From assembly GCA_036380735.1 (NCBI GenBank), contig DASVEE010000055.1:124001-188000 (forward strand): a stretch of DNA of 64,000 bases, written 5' to 3'. This DNA comes from DASVEE01 sp036380735 (lineage in GTDB: Bacteria; Acidobacteriota; Thermoanaerobaculia; Gp7-AA8). The notes under the pieces are model-generated. The model did not search any database. It saw only the letters and a program-made list of their open reading frames with translations, and was not told the origin of the DNA. Shown here in pieces: positions 7,790 to 17,949 of the stretch (position 1 is the stretch's first letter; every line of letters begins with the position of its first letter). The position numbers and the translations under genes are program-made.

Positions 7790-9916
7790 GTGAAGAAACC
7801 CCTGATTGCTCTCCTCGCCCTGCTGGCGATCCCTGCCATGGCCGACGAGGGGATGTGGATGCCTCAGCAGGTGCCGCAGCTCGCGGCCGAGCTGAAGAAG
7901 GCGGGGCTGCAGATCGACCCCGCCCGTTTTGCCGACCTCACCGGCGACCCCATGGGCGCCGTCGTCTCCCTCGGCGGCTGCACCGCCTCGTTCGTCTCGC
8001 CGGACGGGCTCGTCGTCACCAACCACCACTGCGCCTTCGGCTCCATCCAGCACAACTCCACTCCGCAGCGTGACCTCATCGCGAACGGCTTCCTGGCGAA
8101 GACGCGCGCCGAGGAGCTGGCGGCCGCGCCGGGCACGAAGGTGTGGGTCACGACGAACATCGAAGACGTGACCGCCCGCGTGACGAAGGGGCTCGACAGC
8201 ATCAGCGCCGACTCCGGCCGCGCGAAGCTCATCGACCGCCGGGAGAAAGAGCTGACCGCCGAGTGCGAGAAGACCGCCGGCGTCCGCTGCCGCGTCTCCT
8301 CGTTCTTCGAAGGGTCGCAGTACCTCCGCCTGACGCAGATGGAGATCAGCGACGTCCGCCTCGTGTACGCCCCGGCGCGCATGATCGGCGAGTACGGCGG
8401 CGACATCGACAACTTCGAGTGGCCGCGCCACACCGGCGACTACGCCTTCTACCGCGCCTACGTGAACGGACAGCCGTTCAAGCCGAAGCACTGGCTGAAG
8501 CTCTCCACTGAAGGCGTCGACGAGGGGGACCTCGTCATCGTCGCCGGCTACCCCGGCCGCACGTTCCGCTACCGGACCGAGGAGGAGGTGGCGACGGCGA
8601 AGGAGTTCACGTACCCCACCTCCATCCGCTACTTCACGGAGCTGATGCGCATCTTCGAGGAAGCCGGCAAGAACGATAAAGACATCGAGATCAAGCTGTC
8701 CTCGCGTCTGAAGAGCCTGGCGAACTCGCTCAAGAACTACACGAGCGTCAGCCAGGGCTTCGCCAAGGACCGCATCGTCGAGACGCGCGCCGCGCGCGAA
8801 GGCAAGATGCGCGAGGCGATCGCGCGCGACCAGTCGCTCGCGCACTACTCGCGCGCCCTCGACGAGATCGGCCGCCTCAACCGCGAGCAGAGTGCGACGC
8901 GCGAGCGTGACACCGTGCTCTCGTGGCTCGTCTCCAGCCGCGTCTCGCCGATGCTGAGCCAGGCCTATTCGCTGCAGCGCCTCGCCGCCGAGCGTGCCAA
9001 GAAGGACGACCTCGAGCGCGTTGCCGGCTACCAGGAGCGCGACTGGCCGCGTTTCAAGCAGACCTCCGACCGCACCCAGCGCACGATGGACCTCGGCAGC
9101 GACCGCGCCGCCGTCCGCTACTTCCTCAATGAGGCCGCGAAGCTCCCGGCGACGCAGCGCCTCAAAGTCATCGACGACGCCGTCGCGGCTGCTGGCGGCA
9201 TCGAGCCGTTCCTCGACCGGCTCTACAACGGCACGAAGATCGGCTCGCAGGAAGAGCGCGCGAAGATGCTCGGCGAGACGTCGAAGCAGCTCGCGGCGCG
9301 CAACGACGCCATGCTCAACTTCGCCGCGTCGCTGCTGCCGTTGATCGAAGCCAACGAGCAGCGCGACCTCGACCGCTCGGGCGCCATGTCGCGTCTCCGT
9401 CCCGGCTACTTCGAAGTGCTGCGCCGCGTCGAAGGCCGCGAGCTCTACCCCGACGCCAACTCCACGCTGCGCGTGACGTTCGGCACGATCAAGGGCTACG
9501 CCCCGCGCGACGCGACGTACTACACGCCGCAGACGACCCTCTCCGGCATCCTGCAGAAGGAGACGGGGAAAGATCCGTTCGCCAGCCCCGCCGAGCTCCT
9601 CGCCTCGGCGAAGAACAAGGCCGAAACCCAGCCCTACGTCGACCCCGAGCTCGGCGAAGTGCCGGTCAACTTCCTCTCCACGTGCGACACGACGGGCGGC
9701 AACTCCGGTTCCCCGACCCTCAACGCCAAGGGTGAGCTGGTCGGCCTCCTGTTCGACGGCAACTACGAATCCATCGACGCCGACTTTCTGTACAACCCGG
9801 CGGACACCCGTTCGATCCACGTCGACGCCGTGTACATGCTGTGGGTCATGGACGCCGTCGACGGCGCCCATGAGCTGATGCGGGAGCTCGGCGCCACGCC
9901 GAAGTTCGCGCGGTAG
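7790..9916 (+). CDS. S46-family dipeptidyl-peptidase (DPP7/DPP11 type)
   Basis: The GTG start at 7790 is preceded by AAGGAG and gives the signal peptide MKKPLIALLALLAIPAMA; upstream codons belong to a repeat. The 708-residue length fits S46 enzymes, periplasmic exopeptidases that release dipeptides. The catalytic residues are visible: His in VVTNHHC (about residue 80), Asp in GGDIDNFEWPRHTGD, and Ser639 in TGGNSGSP. At the position that decides specificity (Arg673 in Porphyromonas DPP11) this protein has Gly in LLFDGN. That is the DPP7-like state for hydrophobic or neutral P1 residues; this is inferred by counting from the Ser. A strong hairpin follows the stop. Confidence 0.93.
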   Translation: MKKPLIALLALLAIPAMADEGMWMPQQVPQLAAELKKAGLQIDPARFADLTGDPMGAVVSLGGCTASFVSPDGLVVTNHHCAFGSIQHNSTPQRDLIANGFLAKTRAEELAAAPGTKVWVTTNIEDVTARVTKGLDSISADSGRAKLIDRREKELTAECEKTAGVRCRVSSFFEGSQYLRLTQMEISDVRLVYAPARMIGEYGGDIDNFEWPRHTGDYAFYRAYVNGQPFKPKHWLKLSTEGVDEGDLVIVAGYPGRTFRYRTEEEVATAKEFTYPTSIRYFTELMRIFEEAGKNDKDIEIKLSSRLKSLANSLKNYTSVSQGFAKDRIVETRAAREGKMREAIARDQSLAHYSRALDEIGRLNREQSATRERDTVLSWLVSSRVSPMLSQAYSLQRLAAERAKKDDLERVAGYQERDWPRFKQTSDRTQRTMDLGSDRAAVRYFLNEAAKLPATQRLKVIDDAVAAAGGIEPFLDRLYNGTKIGSQEERAKMLGETSKQLAARNDAMLNFAASLLPLIEANEQRDLDRSGAMSRLRPGYFEVLRRVEGRELYPDANSTLRVTFGTIKGYAPRDATYYTPQTTLSGILQKETGKDPFASPAELLASAKNKAETQPYVDPELGEVPVNFLSTCDTTGGNSGSPTLNAKGELVGLLFDGNYESIDADFLYNPADTRSIHVDAVYMLWVMDAVDGAHELMRELGATPKFAR

Positions 9917-9924
9917 GTTTCCGG

Positions 9925-9950
9925 TGGGTGGCGGCGTCAGCCGCCACCCA
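9925..9950. terminator. Stem-loop after S46 peptidase
   Basis: A perfect 11-bp stem (TGGGTGGCGGC/GCCGCCACCCA) with GTCA loop begins 9 nt after the stop. There is no U-tract, so it may be an mRNA-stabilising or Rho-assisted end rather than an intrinsic terminator. Confidence 0.55.
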
Positions 9951-9965
9951 AGGGGACACAATCCA

Positions 9966-9995
9966 TTGCGCAACCAATCGGTTGCGCGATATGAT
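9966..9995 (+). promoter_or_regulatory. Promoter of the SRPBCC-arsR operon
   Basis: TTGCGC (9966-9971) and TATGAT (9990-9995) are separated by 18 bp. The first operator lies between the hexamers and the second begins inside the -10, so regulator binding would exclude RNA polymerase. Confidence 0.6.
9968..9987. promoter_or_regulatory. ArsR-type operator 1
   Basis: A perfect dyad GCGCAACC-AATC-GGTTGCGC lies between the -35 and -10 hexamers. It shares the GCAACC-N4-GGTTGC core with operator 2, 26 bp downstream centre to centre. Confidence 0.75.
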
Positions 9996-10013
9996 GCAAC
10001 CAGGAGGTTGCAT
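9994..10013. promoter_or_regulatory. ArsR-type operator 2 overlapping RBS and start codon
   Basis: The perfect dyad ATGCAACC-AGGA-GGTTGCAT contains the AGGAGG ribosome-binding site and overlaps the ATG at 10012. As RNA it could also fold and hide the RBS. It is probably bound by the ArsR protein of the same operon. Confidence 0.75.
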
Positions 10014-10466
10014 GACTGATCGGATTGAAAAACAGATTATGCTCTGGCGCCGCGGGCGCGCGTCTGGCGTGCGCTGGTCGACCAGACCGAGTTCGGGACG
10101 TGGTTCAAGGTGGCGTTTCCTTCCGGGACGTTCGCTCCCGGGAAGCGCGTCAGCGGGCAGATCACGTATCCCGGTTACGAGCACATGACGATGGACGTCG
10201 ACGTCGTCGAGGTCATCCCGGAGGAGAAACTGTCGTACCAGTGGGATCCGGTCGAGCCCGAGCCGGGCGTCGATCCCGCCACGCTGCCGCGGACCCTGGT
10301 GACGTTCACGCTCGAGGAGACGGCGGAGGGGACGCTGCTGCGGCTCGTCGAATCGGGGTTCGACGCGGTGCCGCTGCATCTCCGCGAGAAGGCGTTCCGC
10401 AACAACGACGGCGGCTGGACCGAGCAGATGACCAACATCGAGCGCCATGTCACCGCGTCCCGCTAG
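10012..10466 (+). pseudogene. SRPBCC (AHSA1-like) protein gene with apparent frameshift near codon 10
   Basis: The ATG at 10012 has an excellent AGGAGG and encodes MTDRIEKQIM. The rest of the family-like sequence, LAPRARVWRALVDQTEFG followed by TWFKVAFPSGTF and on to HVTASR, is read in another frame beginning at 10044 and ending at 10466. A single missing base around 10042 reconciles both halves. No ATG or GTG opens the downstream frame before 10098. It could be a real pseudogene, a sequencing error or a slippage site. The family are START-fold proteins commonly encoded in front of or behind an ArsR repressor. The gene overlaps the arsR-like gene by 20 bp, and the downstream frame is otherwise intact, which argues for a recent or artefactual lesion. 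Confidence 0.7.
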
Positions 10467-10785
10467 CGCCGCGCTCCTGCGATCGGCCCCCATCTTCGCC
10501 GCCCTCGGCGACCCGACCCGGCTGCACGTGGTCTCCCGCCTCTCCGGCGGGGGACCCATGTCCATCGCGCAGTTGACCGAGGGGGTGGAGGTGACGCGCC
10601 AGGCGGTGACGAAGCACCTGGAGGTGCTGGCCGAAGCCGGCCTGGTCCGCGACTTCCGCCAGGGACGGGAACGCGTGTGGGAACTGGAGACCCGCCGCCT
10701 GGAAGAAGCCCGCAAAGCGCTGGACCTGATTTCCCACCGCTGGGACGAAGCGCTGGAACGGCTACGGGGTTTGGTGGAGGAGTGA
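10447..10785 (+). CDS. ArsR-family winged-helix repressor
   Basis: The 112-residue product contains a winged helix-turn-helix: IFAALGDPTRLHVVSRL, then the recognition helix in VTRQAVTKHLEVLAEAGLV and the wing DFRQGRERVWEL. No metal-binding ELCVCDL box is present, so it belongs to the SRPBCC-linked, non-metal ArsR subgroup. It starts inside the end of the SRPBCC gene (20-bp overlap), so translation is coupled. The two GCAACC-N4-GGTTGC dyads at the operon promoter are the expected binding sites, implying negative autoregulation. The inducer is unknown. Confidence 0.88.
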   Translation: MSPRPASAALLRSAPIFAALGDPTRLHVVSRLSGGGPMSIAQLTEGVEVTRQAVTKHLEVLAEAGLVRDFRQGRERVWELETRRLEEARKALDLISHRWDEALERLRGLVEE

Positions 10786-10810
10786 AACGGGGACGCACCC
10801 CGTCAACGCC

Positions 10811-10861
10811 GTCCTATAAGTCCCATAGGTCCTATGGGTCCTATTCGTCCTATCGTTCCCC
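10811..10861. repeat. Family A array ending in CGTTCCCC
   Basis: Six CCTATnnGT units end in the family terminus CCTATCGTTCCCC. On the minus strand the terminus GGGGAACGATAG supplies the last three codons (GER) and the TAG stop of the XRE gene. Confidence 0.85.
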
Positions 10862-11137
10862 GCCCTCTGGCGCCGGTTCTTCCACCACCTTGGGCGCCCG
10901 CGCCGCGGCGACCTGGCGCACGATCTCCCCGGGATCCACGCCGAGGCATTCGCCAAAGTCGATGATGACGCGGAGGGTGGGGGAGTTGCCGCCGCGCTCG
11001 AGGATGCCGAGGTATTGCGGCGAGATGCCCAATCGCTGCGCCATCTTGATCGAAGTGAAGCCGCGCTGCTTGCGCATGCGCCTGACGATGCGGCCGAAAG
11101 CGGCGGCGTCCGGGTCCTGTCGTGTCGCTCGTACCAT
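10850..11137 (-). CDS. Small XRE-type helix-turn-helix regulator
   Basis: The 95-residue product (start ATG at 11137; an upstream ATG at 11167 would add ten residues, and neither has a clear RBS) carries a Cro/CI-like HTH: FGRIVRRMRKQRGFTSIKMAQ, then RLGISPQYLGILERGGNSPTL. The C-terminal tail is proline/glutamate rich, and its last residues are encoded by the family A repeat end. This pattern suggests that the repeat replaced the original 3' end. It should be a DNA-binding regulator; the target is unknown. The large tandem-repeat region lies just upstream of its start and could hold its promoter and operators. Confidence 0.8.
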   Translation of the reverse strand: MVRATRQDPDAAAFGRIVRRMRKQRGFTSIKMAQRLGISPQYLGILERGGNSPTLRVIIDFGECLGVDPGEIVRQVAAARAPKVVEEPAPEGGER

Positions 11138-11149
11138 GGACCGCCAGTA

Positions 11150-11350
11150 TTGCATCCATGGATTCACGAGCGGACGGTTTTTTCGCGGCGCGCTGCAACC
11201 ATGGATGTACGTGGAGGCTGAAAATCCGCTCGCGGAGGCTGTTTGGATCGCCAGCGAGGCTGAAAATCAGCTCGACGAAGCCGTTTTTCCGCTCGCGCGT
11301 TCATCCATGGGTTTAGCGTGAGCCGAAAAAACAGCCTTCGCGTGCAACCA
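11150..11350. repeat. CCATGG-containing dispersed repeat region
   Basis: Between the XRE gene and the tandem array, CATCCATGG or CAACCATGG recurs at about 11154, 11197, 11302 and 11345. It alternates with CCGCTCGCG and GAGGCTGAAAATC copies. The pattern looks like a decayed composite of inverted and direct repeats. No ORF with a codon-biased, family-like product is present. Confidence 0.6.
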
Positions 11351-11359
11351 TGGGCGGGC

Positions 11360-11475
11360 TGCGTCGATCCAAACCGCTCGCGCGTCGATCCAAACCGCTC
11401 GCGCGGCGGTCCAAACCGCTCGCGCGACGCACAAAACCGCTCACGCGACGGTCAAATCGGCTCGCGCGACACCGT
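11360..11475. repeat. 21-bp tandem repeat, about 5.5 copies
   Basis: The unit GCGTCGATCCAAACCGCTCGC is repeated twice exactly, then drifts through three variants (GCGGCGGTCC, GCGACGCACA and GCGACGGTCA starts) before decaying. Because 21 is a multiple of 3, every forward frame is open and translates as a 7-residue repeat such as RRSKPLA, but there is no RBS or family support for coding. It lies between the XRE gene and a 65-residue hypothetical gene. Confidence 0.85.
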
Positions 11476-11481
11476 TTTCCG

Positions 11482-11679
11482 CTACACGCTCAGCTCGAGG
11501 ACGATGCCGCCGCGGATCCGGATGCGCACCGTGCGGTTGTAGACGTCGCGCACCCAGATTTTCGCGGCCGGGTCGGTCGAGTCGATCGAATCGACCGTGC
11601 CCATGAGCTCTTCGGGCGACTCGATCACCTCGCAGTCGCCCTCGTCGTTGATGATGCGGATCGGGAATTCGGGTTTCAT
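11482..11679 (-). CDS. Small hypothetical protein (65 aa)
   Basis: The ATG at 11679 has GGAG five to eight bases upstream on the minus strand; a GTG two codons earlier is possible. The product is acidic in the middle (DEGDCEVIESPEELMGTVDS) and ends with alternating hydrophobic residues (VRIRIRGGIVLELSV), consistent with a small beta-barrel or sheet protein. I recognise no family. It is divergent from the yebC-like gene with 82 bp between the two starts. Confidence 0.6.
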   Translation of the reverse strand: MKPEFPIRIINDEGDCEVIESPEELMGTVDSIDSTDPAAKIWVRDVYNRTVRIRIRGGIVLELSV

Positions 11680-11696
11680 CGCCACTCCGCTTTCAC

Positions 11697-11702
11697 TATA
11701 AT
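11697..11702 (+). promoter_or_regulatory. Probable -10 element of the yebC-like gene
   Basis: A consensus TATAAT lies 59 bp before the ATG, in the divergent intergenic region. The -35 position 17 bp upstream reads TTTCAT, a poor match, so the promoter may depend on an activator or the -10 alone. Confidence 0.45.
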
Positions 11703-11761
11703 CACAAGTCCTTGCGGACGCGCCAAGACGCGTCTCCCTTCCAACTCAAAGGAGCATCCCC

Positions 11762-12508
11762 ATGTCAGGCCACAGTAAATGGAGCACCATCAAGCACAAG
11801 AAGGGTGCGGCCGACGCCAAGCGCGGCAAGATCTTCACGCGCATCATCAAGGAAATGACCATCGCTGCCCGTCTCGGCGGCGGCGATGCCGAAGGCAACC
11901 CCCGGCTCCGCGCCGCCGTGGCCGAGGCCAAGGCCAACAACATGCCGAAGGACAACATCGAGCGCGCCATCAAGCGCGGCACCGGTGAGATCGAAGGCGC
12001 GGCCTACGAAGAAGTCACCTACGAGGGTTACGGTCCGGGCGGCGTCGCCATCATGGTCGAGGCCCTCACCGACAACGGCAACCGCACCACCCCCGAGATC
12101 CGCCGCGTCTTCGAAAAGAACGGCGGCAACCTCGGCACCCCCGGCTCCGTCCGCTTCCAGTTCGACAAGAAGGGCTACTTCGCCGTCGAGAAGAGCGCGG
12201 TGGCCGAGGACAAGCTGATGGAGATCGCGCTCGAAGCCGGGGCCGACGACCTCCAGACCGAGGATGCCGACGCGTACGAGATCTACACCACGCCGGAGAG
12301 CTTCGAAGGCGTCCGCCAGGCGCTCGAGACCGCCAAGATCCCCACGATCGAAGCCAAGCTCGGCATGATCCCGTCCATCTACGTCGCCACCGACGAGCCG
12401 ACCGCCAGGCAGATCATGCGTCTCCTCGAGATGCTCGACGATCACGACGACGTGCAGAACGTCTGGTCGAACTTCGACATCCCGGCCGAGATGATGGAGA
12501 CGGCCTAG
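11762..12508 (+). CDS. YebC/PmpR-family (TACO1-type) protein
   Basis: The 248-residue protein begins MSGHSKWSTIKHKKGAADAK, the signature of this family, and is full length: RGKIFTRIIKEMTIAARLGG, the KANNMPKDNIERAIKRGTG loop, and three alpha/beta domains ending DDVQNVWSNFDIP. Family members have been described as DNA-binding regulators. More recently they were described as ribosome-associated factors that relieve stalling at proline stretches. Poly-proline proteins do occur nearby (TonB, SPFH/GYF), but a link is inference. The stop codon lies inside a GC-rich hairpin. Confidence 0.96.
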   Translation: MSGHSKWSTIKHKKGAADAKRGKIFTRIIKEMTIAARLGGGDAEGNPRLRAAVAEAKANNMPKDNIERAIKRGTGEIEGAAYEEVTYEGYGPGGVAIMVEALTDNGNRTTPEIRRVFEKNGGNLGTPGSVRFQFDKKGYFAVEKSAVAEDKLMEIALEAGADDLQTEDADAYEIYTTPESFEGVRQALETAKIPTIEAKLGMIPSIYVATDEPTARQIMRLLEMLDDHDDVQNVWSNFDIPAEMMETA

Positions 12509-12515
12509 CCGTCTC
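12497..12515 (+). terminator. Terminator-like hairpin over the yebC stop codon
   Basis: The 8-bp stem GAGACGGC/GCCGTCTC has the stop codon TAG within its CTA-G turn and is followed by GTTCTCCGTT. The U-tract is poor. It adjoins the family C repeat, which may extend the structure. Confidence 0.5.
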
Positions 12516-12519
12516 GTTC

Positions 12520-12580
12520 TCCGTTGTCCGTTGACCGTTTTCCGTACTGCACGGACCACGGAAAACGGACAACGGAAAAC
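12520..12580. repeat. Family C hairpin (CCGTTGT heptamers)
   Basis: CCGTTGTCCGTTGACCGTTT is mirrored by ACGGAAAACGGACAACGG around a short TACTGCACGGAC core. The element ends 6 nt before the ATG of the PRPP synthetase gene, leaving no room for a normal Shine-Dalgarno. Confidence 0.85.
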
Positions 12581-12586
12581 GCCGTC

Positions 12587-13504
<918 letters not shown>

Positions 13505-13520
13505 CGCGCGCGTTGCGCGC

Positions 13521-13619
13521 CCGTTTTCGGTTTTCGGTTTTTGGTTTTCGGTGCTGCGCTGCACAGCGATCCCCCCGCGAAGCGCAGCACCAAAAACCGA
13601 AAACCGACAACCGAAAACC
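13521..13619. repeat. Family B hairpin
   Basis: CCGTTTTCGGTTTTCGGTTT on the left pairs with AAAAACCGAAAACCGACAAC on the right. The core is itself inverted (GGTGCTGCGCT ... AGCGCAGCACC). It separates the convergent prs and MFS genes and could terminate both. Confidence 0.9.
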
Positions 13620-13639
13620 CCTGTCTTTCTCCCCTCTGC

Positions 13640-14767
13640 CTACCGTCTCCCCGTAGCCACCACCACTGCCGCCGCCACTGCCAGCGCCGCCCCGGTGGCA
13701 AACGCCGCCCACGGCGACACTTCCTGGTAGATCACGCCGAACAGCGCCGTCCCGGCCAGCACGCACAGGCCGTTCGCCAGGTAGTACATGCCGAAGCTCT
13801 TGCCGCGCGACGACGCCGGCACCAGGTCGGCGATCCACGCGCGCTCCGCCCCCTCGGTCAGCGTGAACGGCACCGCGTAGAGCACGAACAGCACGAAGAA
13901 CAGCTCCAGCGAGGTCGCCAGCGGGAACAGCAGGTAGAGCACCGCGTAGAGCAGCCACCCCGCCATCAGCAGCCGGCGGCGGTCCATGCGGTCGGACAGC
14001 GCTCCCGCGCGCGTCGAGAACAGCGCCTTGATCAGATGATGCGCCGCCCATAACAGCGGCAGCATCGATGCCGCGACGCCCGCGTCATGCGCGCGCAGGA
14101 TCAGGAACGCGTCCGACGAATTCGCCAGCGAGAACAGCGAGATCGCCACCAGCGGCCGGGTCGGGATCCGCGCCTGCTCCTTCGTCCGCACGACGACGTC
14201 GCGCCGCTCCTCGCGCAGGAAGAAGACGATCAGGAGGACGCCGAGGGCGCCGGGGATGATGGCGAAGAAGAAGGTCTGGCGGACGCTGAAGCCGAGGCCG
14301 TACATCAGCCCCAGGGCGAGCAGCGGTCCGACGATCGCTCCGGTGTGATCGAGCGCGCGGTGGAAGCCGAACGCGCGGCCGCGGTCCTCGGGCGGCGTCA
14401 CGTCGGCGATCAGCGAATCGCGCGGTGCCGAGCGCGCCCCCTTGCCGGTCCGGTCGAGCAGCCGCGCCGCCAGCACCATCGGCCACGCCCCGGCGAGCGC
14501 GATCAGCGCACGCGACGCCGCCGCCAGCCCATACCCGCCGGCGATGAACGGCTTCCGGCGCGGCATCCGGTCCGACCACGAGCCGGCGAAGTATTTGAGG
14601 ATCGACGCCAGCCCATCCGCCGCCCCCTCGATCAGCCCCACCACCACCGGCGTCGCCCCGAGCGTCCCCGTCAGAAACACCGGCAGCAGCGGAAAGATCA
14701 TCTCGCTGGCCGCGTCATTCAGCAGCGCGGCCAGCCCGAGCAGGATGACCTGCGGTTTGAGGCGCAT
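13640..14767 (-). CDS. Major facilitator superfamily transporter
   Basis: The 375-residue membrane protein has about twelve hydrophobic segments. The loop 2-3 motif SDRMPRRKPFIAGG and its repeat SDRMDRRRLLMAGW in the second half are the MFS motif A, one per six-helix bundle. ARLLDRTGKGARSAPRDSLI in the first half resembles the uncharacterised MFS exporters common in soil bacteria. The start at 14767 follows the reading-frame beginning MRLKPQVILLGLAALLNDAASEM. It is flanked on both sides by family B hairpins. The substrate is unknown; drug or metabolite export is the usual default. Confidence 0.85.
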   Translation of the reverse strand: MRLKPQVILLGLAALLNDAASEMIFPLLPVFLTGTLGATPVVVGLIEGAADGLASILKYFAGSWSDRMPRRKPFIAGGYGLAAASRALIALAGAWPMVLAARLLDRTGKGARSAPRDSLIADVTPPEDRGRAFGFHRALDHTGAIVGPLLALGLMYGLGFSVRQTFFFAIIPGALGVLLIVFFLREERRDVVVRTKEQARIPTRPLVAISLFSLANSSDAFLILRAHDAGVAASMLPLLWAAHHLIKALFSTRAGALSDRMDRRRLLMAGWLLYAVLYLLFPLATSLELFFVLFVLYAVPFTLTEGAERAWIADLVPASSRGKSFGMYYLANGLCVLAGTALFGVIYQEVSPWAAFATGAALAVAAAVVVATGRR

Positions 14768-14781
14768 GGGACGAGGATAAG

Positions 14782-14894
14782 CGGTTGTCGGTTTTCGGTT
14801 TTTGGTTTTCGGTGCTCTGCCCGGCGGGCGTACACGTCGAACGGAACCCCCGCAGAGCGAAGCACCGAAAACCGAAAACCGACAACCAACAACC
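14782..14894. repeat. Family B hairpin
   Basis: Inverted CGGTTTT/AAAACCG heptamer arms flank a core with GGTGCTCTGC / GCAGAGCGAAGCACC arms. It fills the space between the divergent MFS and hydroxybutyryl-CoA dehydrogenase genes. Confidence 0.9.
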
Positions 14895-14953
14895 ACCGCC
14901 ATCCGGCGGTGATACATTGCGCCCGACTTTTCAACCAGGAGCTCTGAACAACT

Positions 14954-15838
<885 letters not shown>

Positions 15839-15840
15839 TC

Positions 15841-16617
<777 letters not shown>

Positions 16618-16627
16618 GACTCAGCCT

Positions 16628-16678
16628 GTCCTATTCGTCCTATAGGTCCCATGGGTCCTATTCGTCCTATCGTTCCCC
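16628..16678. repeat. Family A array ending in CGTTCCCC
   Basis: GTCCTATTCGTCCTATAGGT and following units end in TCCTATCGTTCCCC, 14 nt before the ATG of the LeuA-like gene, so the element forms most of that gene's leader. Confidence 0.85.
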
Positions 16679-16692
16679 GGAAGACCACGCAA

Positions 16693-17943
16693 ATGACCGA
16701 CAACGTCGAACACCTCATCTACGACTGGAACACCGAAGGTGAACAGCCGGCACCGCCGAAGCGCCGCGTCGAATTCGACGACGAAACGCTGCGCGACGGC
16801 CTCCAGTCGCCGTCCGTCTCCGATCCGTCGCTCGACGACAAGATCCGCATCCTCCATTACATGAACGACGTCGGCATCGACCACGCCGACATCGGACTGC
16901 CGGGGGCGGGGCCGCACGTGGTGGCCACGGTCGAGCGGCTGGCGCGCGAGATCGTCGAGCAGAAGCTGAAGATCACGGCCAGCGCCGCCGGCCGCACGCA
17001 CGAGAACGACGTCCGTCCGATCATCGAGATCTCGCAGCGCGTCGGGCTGCCGCTCGAGGCCGACCTCTTCATCGGATCGTCTCCCATCCGGCAGTTCACC
17101 GAGGAGTGGGAGCTCGACTGGATCATCAAGCAGTCGGTGAAGGCGGTGAAGCTCGCCGCCGACAATGGGCTGCCGGTCATGTACGTGACCGAAGACACCA
17201 CGCGGGCCAAACCGGAAGACATCGAGAAGCTCTACACCGCCGCGATCGAGGCGGGAGCGACGCGCGTGTGCGTGGCCGACACCGTCGGGCACTCCACGCC
17301 GTGGGGCGCGCGCAACGTGATCCGTTTCGTGCGGGAGATCGTCGACCGCACCAACCCGAACGTCAAAGTCGACTGGCACGGCCACAACGACCGCGCCCTC
17401 GGCGTCATCAACTCCATCGCCGCCCTCGAAGCGGGCGCGGACCGCGTCCACGGCGCGGCGGCGGGCATCGGCGAACGTTGCGGCAACACGCCGATGGACC
17501 TCCTCATGGTCAACCTCAAGCTGATGGGGTGGATCGACAACGACCTCACGAAGCTGCGCGAGTACGTCGAATTCGTCAGCCGCGTGACCAAGGTGCCGAT
17601 CCCCGACAACTATCCCGTCTTCGGGCGCGACGCCTTCCGCACCGGCACCGGCGTCCACGCCGCGGCCATCATCAAGGCCAAGAAGAAGGGGAGCGACTGG
17701 CTCGCCGACCGCGTCTACTCCGGCGTCCCGGCGGAGATGTTCGGCCTGCAGCAGGTCATCGAGGTCGGCCCCATGTGCGGCCTCTCCAACGTCATCTACT
17801 GGCTCGACTCCCACGGCTACCCGCAGGAAGAAGCGCTGGCGAAGGAGATGTTCGCGCTGGCCAAGTCGACCAATCGAGTTTTGACCGACGACGAGTTACA
17901 CTCCTGCGCGCGCCGCTGGCAGGAAACGGCGGCGGTGCAGTAG
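16693..17943 (+). CDS. LeuA/homocitrate-synthase-like DRE-TIM carboxyltransferase
   Basis: The 416-residue protein (ATG 16693, after the repeat) contains RVEFDDETLRDGLQSPSVSD, the metal and acid motif of the DRE-TIM metallolyase family. DWHGHNDRALGVINSIAALEAG with GAAAGIGERCGNTPMDLLM is typical of isopropylmalate and homocitrate synthases. It lacks the C-terminal LeuA regulatory domain (normal LeuA is above 500 residues). So it could be a feedback-insensitive isopropylmalate synthase or an enzyme for another 2-oxoacid. Its position after hydroxyacyl-CoA dehydrogenase and crotonase genes hints at an acyl-CoA or branched-chain role. Product assignment is uncertain; the family is firm. Confidence 0.82.
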   Translation: MTDNVEHLIYDWNTEGEQPAPPKRRVEFDDETLRDGLQSPSVSDPSLDDKIRILHYMNDVGIDHADIGLPGAGPHVVATVERLAREIVEQKLKITASAAGRTHENDVRPIIEISQRVGLPLEADLFIGSSPIRQFTEEWELDWIIKQSVKAVKLAADNGLPVMYVTEDTTRAKPEDIEKLYTAAIEAGATRVCVADTVGHSTPWGARNVIRFVREIVDRTNPNVKVDWHGHNDRALGVINSIAALEAGADRVHGAAAGIGERCGNTPMDLLMVNLKLMGWIDNDLTKLREYVEFVSRVTKVPIPDNYPVFGRDAFRTGTGVHAAAIIKAKKKGSDWLADRVYSGVPAEMFGLQQVIEVGPMCGLSNVIYWLDSHGYPQEEALAKEMFALAKSTNRVLTDDELHSCARRWQETAAVQ

Positions 17944-17949
17944 CAGCGA

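Noticed and set aside
7637..9973. N-terminal extension of the SPFH gene across the S46 peptidase
   Set aside because: The long open frame lies opposite the S46 gene and through a repeat. A proper GGAGGC and ATG occur at 7636, and the SPFH family starts there.
11350..11778. A 142-residue ORF with a RRSKPLA repeat
   Set aside because: The 21-bp array keeps all frames open automatically. There is no RBS, the rest runs antisense to the 65-aa gene and into yebC, and no family is recognisable.
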